Shown: in pieces, positions 5,947-9,117 of the stretch
How the letters are laid out: each line of letters opens with the position of its first letter
Numbering within the stretch: position 1 is the first letter of the stretch
Assembly: GCA_003661385.1 (NCBI GenBank)
Contig: QMWA01000058.1
Coordinates: 1 to 9,117, forward strand
Length of the DNA stretch: 9,117 bases
DNA from: Thermoproteota archaeon
GTDB lineage: Archaea > Korarchaeota > Korarchaeia > B14-G2
Direction of reading: 5' to 3'
The notes under the pieces: generated by a model
Databases searched by the model: none
Told to the model about the DNA's origin: nothing
What the model saw: only the letters and a program-made list of their open reading frames with translations
Position numbers and translations under genes: made by a program

Positions 5947-6712
5947 CCTAGCTGAAGCCCTCCCCCTGGCTGCAAGGGTAGCTCAGCTGTCAGCTCCAGC
6001 TAGAAGCTGCATGCTGGAGCTTGTGCCAGAGGAGGATGTCGTTGCATCAGGTGTGGGCGCGGCTGCAAGCCTGGCTTCAGAGCTAGGCCTCGAGGTCGTA
6101 GGCAAGGTCAGCGACTCAGAGCTGGTGAAGAGGGGAGAGCCTCTGCTAGAGCTGAGAGGGTGCTCTAGAGCTCTCCTGCTGGTTGAGCCAGCTATGAGGC
6201 TCATGATAGCCATGGCATGCAGCATAGCGACCAAAGTGAGGAGAGCAAAGGCCAAGCTGGCGCCGTCAGCGGTAGCTCTCCCGCTTCAAGTCCCCTACAG
6301 GCTGTACGAGCTGGAGTGCAGGGCTGTAGAAGACGGCGGCGGCCTCGGATTCAGGCGGGATGTGGCTCTTATATCAGCTCTCCACCTCAAGCTATCAGGG
6401 GGAGCTAAGAGAGCTGCTGAGAGGGCTCAGATAGCAAGGAAGCTCGGCTTGAAGGTTGCAGTGGAGGCACCTACCCTCAGGGACATCATGGAGGCAGCTG
6501 AGCTAGCTGACATCATAGTGGTGAAGAGCATGGGGCTGGCTGAAGCTGCAGTAGAGGCGGTAAGAGAGCTCGGGCTAAGAACTCTAGTGGAGCTCCAGGT
6601 AGCTGCTCTGAGCGAAGCTGAGGGGTGCAGGAGGCCACCAGATATAGTGTCCAGCTTAGAGCTGCTGTCAGCAAAGCCAGCGCCAATAGCATCGAGGATC
6701 CACTTGCACTAA
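5933..6712 (+). CDS. NadC/ModD-fold protein with degenerate active site
   Basis: The 259 residues follow the order of nicotinate-nucleotide pyrophosphorylase (NadC). They show an N-terminal domain with LVKRGEPLLELRG (64-76), a VEPAMRLMIAMACSIATKV stretch (84-102) corresponding to ERxxLNxLxxxSGIAT, then ELECRAVEDGGG (126-137), FRRD (140-143), KVAVEAPT (174-181) and ADIIVVKS (192-199). The GGG, one Arg of the HR pair and the Glu of VAVE are kept. The TRKTxPG loop is replaced by ALPLQVPYR (115-123), KDNH by LHLKLSGG, and the late Asp-Asn of LDN by VKS. Normal quinolinate phosphoribosyltransferase activity therefore looks unlikely. The ATG overlaps the nuclease gene by 14 nt, with GAGGAAG upstream (5919-5925). 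It is the last gene of the operon. It could bind a nucleotide-like ligand or be a structural paralogue. Confidence 0.68.
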   Translation: MSTASLAEALPLAARVAQLSAPARSCMLELVPEEDVVASGVGAAASLASELGLEVVGKVSDSELVKRGEPLLELRGCSRALLLVEPAMRLMIAMACSIATKVRRAKAKLAPSAVALPLQVPYRLYELECRAVEDGGGLGFRRDVALISALHLKLSGGAKRAAERAQIARKLGLKVAVEAPTLRDIMEAAELADIIVVKSMGLAEAAVEAVRELGLRTLVELQVAALSEAEGCRRPPDIVSSLELLSAKPAPIASRIHLH

Positions 6713-6789
6713 TCTCTGTAAGCTATACAGCTATTCTAGGCTTGCCGGCTATCAGGCTTCTCCTGCACACATGCCTTGGCTGCACACGG

Positions 6790-7224
6790 CTATAGTAGCT
6801 CGCTTATGTTCACTCCCTCAGGTAGGAGCACTTTGACCTTTGGAGCCCTCCTTAGCCCCCATCTGAGCCTGTGTCTGGCTATTGAAAGTGGCACCCCATC
6901 TATTGTCTCGGCTACTTCGACAGCTGCCCCACTTCTCGCTAGAGTCTTCGCTTTGAGCACTCCCCCCTCTATGTCTAGGAACACTATGCTCTCGAGCCCG
7001 TAAGAGAGCTCTCTGAGCAGGTTCTCTGGGTAGCCTATCTTCTTCAGCAGCTTGATCAGCTTGTCGACATCAGCCTTGCTTCTGATCTTTATCATCCACT
7101 TTGGCGGGTCTCGTGTGAACTCTATTCTCCCAGGGAACTCCTCGAGCAGCTTCCTGTGCAGAGCCTCATCTAGGTATGGTGCTTCCAGAGGTACCTCTAT
7201 CTCATATGCAAGCTGGGATAGCAA
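6790..7224 (-). CDS. Uncharacterised small basic protein, 144 residues
   Basis: I do not recognise a family. From TTG 7224 the product is soluble with no membrane segment or signal. The first part mixes strands and helices (LAYEIEVPLEAP, then a Lys-rich stretch KADVDKLIKLLKKIGYPENL). The second half has alternating hydrophobic strands (ESIVFLDIEGGVLKAKTLA, AAVEVAETIDGVPL), a basic helix with RHRLRWGLRRAPKVKV, and a short end (NISELL). The frame is open to GTG 7239, but GGAGGTG (minus-strand 7237-7231) sits 6 nt before TTG 7224, which makes TTG the better start. Basic patches would suit nucleic-acid or ribosome binding, but this is only inference. It converges with the NadC-like gene (77 nt between stops) and diverges from the UbiD gene across a region with a long hairpin. 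Confidence 0.68.
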   Translation of the reverse strand: MLSQLAYEIEVPLEAPYLDEALHRKLLEEFPGRIEFTRDPPKWMIKIRSKADVDKLIKLLKKIGYPENLLRELSYGLESIVFLDIEGGVLKAKTLARSGAAVEVAETIDGVPLSIARHRLRWGLRRAPKVKVLLPEGVNISELL

Positions 7225-7230
7225 AACACC

Positions 7231-7237
7231 CACCTCC
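7231..7237 (-). promoter_or_regulatory. Ribosome binding site GGAGGTG deciding a TTG start
   Basis: On the minus strand GGAGGTG is complementary to the archaeal 16S 3' end (CACCTCC) and is followed by a 6-nt spacer (GGTGTT) and TTG at 7224-7222. The upstream GTG at 7239 would place this site inside the coding region. Confidence 0.6.
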
Positions 7238-7238
7238 A

Positions 7239-7302
7239 CCTAGGTAGTCACCTGACGACGCCAAGCCCGGCCATATGGCATTCGTCGAAGTGCTGACCTA
7301 GG
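7239..7302 (-). other. 64-nt imperfect stem-loop in the divergent intergenic region
   Basis: On the minus strand CCTAGGT (7302-7296) pairs with ACCTAGG (7245-7239). A 3x3 internal loop follows, then CAC (7292-7290) with GTG (7251-7249), then GACGA (7286-7282) with TCGTC (7258-7254), and GCC (7279-7277) with GGC (7262-7260). This leaves a 14-nt loop that includes half of the palindrome GCCATATGGC (7270-7279). In total about 18 pairs form across 64 nt. The 3' arm ends next to the GGAGGTG ribosome binding site of the minus-strand gene. It may be a regulatory leader, a small RNA, or a DNA-level operator. Pairing was checked base by base, but stability was not calculated. Confidence 0.45.
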
Positions 7303-7316
7303 GGTTGTCCTCCAAC

Positions 7317-7326
7317 ATACTTAAAC
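7317..7326 (+). promoter_or_regulatory. TATA-like promoter of the UbiD gene, implying a leaderless mRNA
   Basis: ATACTTAAAC has its centre about 27 nt before the A of the ATG at 7349, the classic archaeal TATA-to-start distance, so transcription should begin at or next to the start codon. No ribosome binding site precedes the ATG, in agreement. Read on the minus strand (GTTTAAGTAT) the same patch could also serve the divergent gene, giving it a leader of about 70 nt. Confidence 0.6.
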
Positions 7327-7348
7327 CTTTCCACACACCCTCAAACCC

Positions 7349-8734
7349 ATGTCAGGTGAAGCAGCTACATGCAGCTCCCTGAGGTCAGCGGTTGCCAGGA
7401 TGAGGGGAGAAGGGCTAGTGAAGGATGTTGGAGCCCCCCTCTCTACAGAATACGAGATACCCTATGTGATCAGCAGGCTTGAGGGCAGGTATGCCTGCAT
7501 CTTCCACAAGCCGCTGCACAAGGGGAGAGAACACAGCATACCGGTCATAGGAGGGATCTACTCGAGCAGAAAGGCTATCTCCACAGCCATATCGTCCAAG
7601 CTGCCTGTCCAGGATGTGCTCGCCAGAGCTCTTGAGGGGCGTGGCGCCACTGCCAGAGGCCAGCCTGCATTTGGCGAGAAGGTTGTGGAGGAGCCTGATG
7701 TAGTAGATGTGCTCCCTGTGCTAAGGCACTACCCCTGTGAGCCTGCCCCATACATTACTGCTGGAGTGGTGTTCGCTAAGCACCCTGACGGCTACACCTC
7801 AGCCTCATATCACAGGATGATGCCTGCTGGACGCAGCAGGCTTGCCATGAGGGTTGTGGAGGGCAGGGAGCTCCACAGGATAATATCGATGAGAGAGGAT
7901 GCAGGTGAGCCTACTGAGGTCGCTATCGCCATAGGCGTGCCCCCTGCGGTGGCTTTAGCTGCCGCGTCGCCGACGATGGGGGCTGATAAGCTGGAGCTTG
8001 CTGCAGCAATCCAGGGCTCTCCACTCGAGGTAGCAGGCTGCGAGACAGTTGACCTGGAGGTTCCAGCTTGCTCTGAGATAGTCCTGGAGGGCGTGATCGA
8101 GCCTGGCTCCAGGGAGATGGAGGGCCCCTTCTACGAGATAATGGGTGTTGACATAGCTAGGATGCAGCCTGCAGTCGACGTGAAGCTGATGCAGCTCGCT
8201 GAGAGCCCACTCTACCAGGCTATACTGCCTGGCGGCAGGGAGCATGAGCTCCTGATGGGGCTTCCAGTCGAGCCTATCATACTCAAGGAGGTGAGGAAGC
8301 ACGCTAAGAAGGCTAAGGTGGCCATGACCCCAGCGGGAGCTCACTGGATTGAGGCTGCGATAAGCATTGAGAAGGAGTATGAGGGGCAGCCTCTCGTAGT
8401 GGCTTTAGCAGCTATATCAGCTCACAAGTCTCTTAAGAGCGTGATAGTAGTGGACGACGACGTTGACGTTGAGGACTATGAGCAGGTGGCTAGGGCTGTA
8501 GCTCAGAGAGCTAACCCAGCTAGAGACATACATGTCATCAGAGAGGTGAGAGGCTCTAGCCTAGACAGGAGCAACCTGAGGTACGTTAATATAGGTGGGA
8601 GGAGAGTCCTTATCGAAGAGCCTCAGTCTAAAGTGATAGTGGATGCTACCTGCAAGGCATCTAGAGACCTGTTCACGAGGCCTGAGATGCCAGTTGACAA
8701 GCGTAGGCTAGAGGAGGTTCTGCTTGCCGAGTAA
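7349..8734 (+). CDS. UbiD-family prenylated-FMN decarboxylase (candidate anhydromevalonate phosphate decarboxylase)
   Basis: UbiD-family enzymes use prenylated FMN, made by UbiX, to decarboxylate unsaturated acids. The 461 residues are of family length. Visible signatures are TSASYHRMM (150-158) in the place of the cofactor and metal-binding NxxYR region, AIAIGVPPAVALAAA (193-207), and VPACSEIVLEGVIEP (238-252) with GPFYEIMG (259-266), which hold the conserved acidic residues of the active site. The YHRM form is the one I associate with archaeal UbiD proteins rather than bacterial UbiD. In archaea such as Aeropyrum pernix a UbiD homologue decarboxylates trans-anhydromevalonate 5-phosphate to isopentenyl phosphate in isoprenoid synthesis. 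This gene could be that enzyme, but its aconitase-X-like partners are not in the window. The ATG is apparently leaderless. The gene overlaps hflX by 11 nt. Confidence 0.88.
   Translation: MSGEAATCSSLRSAVARMRGEGLVKDVGAPLSTEYEIPYVISRLEGRYACIFHKPLHKGREHSIPVIGGIYSSRKAISTAISSKLPVQDVLARALEGRGATARGQPAFGEKVVEEPDVVDVLPVLRHYPCEPAPYITAGVVFAKHPDGYTSASYHRMMPAGRSRLAMRVVEGRELHRIISMREDAGEPTEVAIAIGVPPAVALAAASPTMGADKLELAAAIQGSPLEVAGCETVDLEVPACSEIVLEGVIEPGSREMEGPFYEIMGVDIARMQPAVDVKLMQLAESPLYQAILPGGREHELLMGLPVEPIILKEVRKHAKKAKVAMTPAGAHWIEAAISIEKEYEGQPLVVALAAISAHKSLKSVIVVDDDVDVEDYEQVARAVAQRANPARDIHVIREVRGSSLDRSNLRYVNIGGRRVLIEEPQSKVIVDATCKASRDLFTRPEMPVDKRRLEEVLLAE
8711..8717 (+). promoter_or_regulatory. Ribosome binding site GAGGAGG for hflX inside the UbiD gene
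   Basis: GAGGAGG is followed by a 6-nt spacer (TTCTGC) and TTG at 8724. This supports TTG rather than ATG 8748 as the hflX start and shows that hflX is translated from the UbiD transcript. Confidence 0.6.
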
Positions 8735-9117
8735 AGCCATACTCTGCATGGTGAGGACGAACCCACACGACCACGTGTTCTACAAGCTTAGGATGCGTGA
8801 GCTCAGGGCCCTAGCTGAGGTGGCTGGCTACACTCCTGTTGACACCATGATCCAGACCAGGCTCAAGCCCACGACAAGCTACTGCTTTGGGAAGGGGAAG
8901 GCTCAGGAGCTTAAGGAGAAGGTTGAGGCCCACAAGGCTGACACCGTGATATTCTACAACACGCTTTCCAGCAAGCAGAAGCTTAACCTTGAGAGGCTCC
9001 TCTACCCAGCTAGGGTCATAGACAGGGTTGAGCTCACTCTCGAGATATTCCAGCTCTCTTCAGCTGACGTTTTCTCAGCCCTCCAGATCATGCTTGCGTT
9101 CAAGAAGAAGGTCTTCC
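8724..9117 (+). CDS. hflX: GTP-binding protein HflX, N-terminal part (3' end outside window)
   Basis: HflX is a translation-factor-class GTPase that binds the large ribosomal subunit and can split ribosomes under stress. The 131 codons visible cover the N-terminal HflX domain: a first strand AILCMVRTNP, a helix RELRALAEVAGYTPVDT, the hallmark glycine-rich SYCFGKGKAQEL (family form YxGxGKxxEL), NTLSSKQKLNLERLL (family LSPxQxRNLE), and VIDRVELTLEIFQ (family VIDRTxLILxIF). The linker helix that follows (SALQIMLAFKKKVF) begins the usual QxELA..Y segment. The G domain lies beyond the window. Starting at TTG 8724 gives LPSKAILCMV, which completes the first strand and has a well-spaced GAGGAGG. ATG 8748 would cut that strand. 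The start overlaps the UbiD gene by 11 nt, so the two are co-transcribed. Confidence 0.9.
   Translation, partial: MPSKAILCMVRTNPHDHVFYKLRMRELRALAEVAGYTPVDTMIQTRLKPTTSYCFGKGKAQELKEKVEAHKADTVIFYNTLSSKQKLNLERLLYPARVIDRVELTLEIFQLSSADVFSALQIMLAFKKKVF

Noticed and set aside
6763-6787. Direct repeat CTGCACAC at 6763-6770 and 6780-6787 between convergent genes
   Set aside because: Only 8 nt are repeated, there are two copies with no inverted partner and no T-run, and the gap between the convergent stops is short. It is not distinguishable from chance.
7250-7300. Possible C/D box small RNA because CTGA occurs at 7252-7255 and 7293-7296
   Set aside because: No RTGATGA C box lies at the required distance on either strand, so the CTGA copies are not supported as D boxes.
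7239-7302. tRNA or other standard stable RNA in the divergent intergenic region
   Set aside because: No T-loop GTTCRANNC, no anticodon-stem arrangement and no CCA-side acceptor pairing could be found. The structure is one long hairpin, not a cloverleaf.
7955-8344. 129-codon minus-strand frame inside the UbiD gene
   Set aside because: The plus strand carries clear UbiD motifs across the whole interval, and the minus frame is His/Leu-rich with no family signature.

Overview
The window looks like a stretch of chromosome from a thermophilic archaeon, most likely a Thermoproteota (crenarchaeal) lineage. The reasons are AGG/AGA as the dominant arginine codons, frequent GTG and TTG starts, archaeal-type TATA elements lying close to start codons (one places a start codon almost exactly at the expected transcription start), GGAGGTG-type ribosome binding sites inside transcription units, and archaeal-flavoured families: a COG2229-type small GTPase, a COG4998-like RecB-family nuclease, a UbiD-family decarboxylase and HflX. 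I cannot name the genus from sequence alone. No mobile element, CRISPR array, tRNA or rRNA was seen.

Layout. Positions 2-379 hold the 3' end of a membrane-anchored winged-helix regulator, followed by a 68-nt imperfect hairpin (384-451). Next come a secreted or membrane-anchored protein of unknown function with a GGPxxN motif (513-1307) and a 60-residue 2[4Fe-4S] ferredoxin (1413-1595). The ferredoxin converges with class II lysyl-tRNA synthetase (1613-3088, minus). LysS diverges from a tightly packed four-gene plus-strand operon: a Ras/Arf-like small GTPase (3183-3800), a large SpoIIM/DUF95 membrane protein (3787-5247), a RecB-family nuclease-like protein (5251-5946) and a NadC-fold protein that has lost much of the NadC catalytic signature (5933-6712). 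A short uncharacterised minus-strand gene (6790-7224) converges on this operon. It diverges from a UbiD-family decarboxylase (7349-8734), which overlaps the start of HflX (8724 to the window end).

How the genes fit together. Much of the window is housekeeping: lysyl-tRNA charging, ferredoxin electron transfer, ribosome-associated HflX, and a UbiD homologue that could be the decarboxylase of the archaeal mevalonate pathway. The least ordinary part is the 3183-6712 operon. Its four genes are linked by 14-nt overlaps or a 3-nt gap, so they are probably translated in a coupled way. They combine a G-protein switch, a multi-pass SpoIIM-type membrane protein, a PD-(D/E)xK nuclease-like protein and a NadC relative that is unlikely to be an ordinary quinolinate phosphoribosyltransferase. 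The second unusual item is a 64-nt imperfect stem-loop (7239-7302) between the divergent minus-strand gene and the UbiD gene. It ends at the ribosome binding site of the minus-strand gene and could be a structured leader or an operator.
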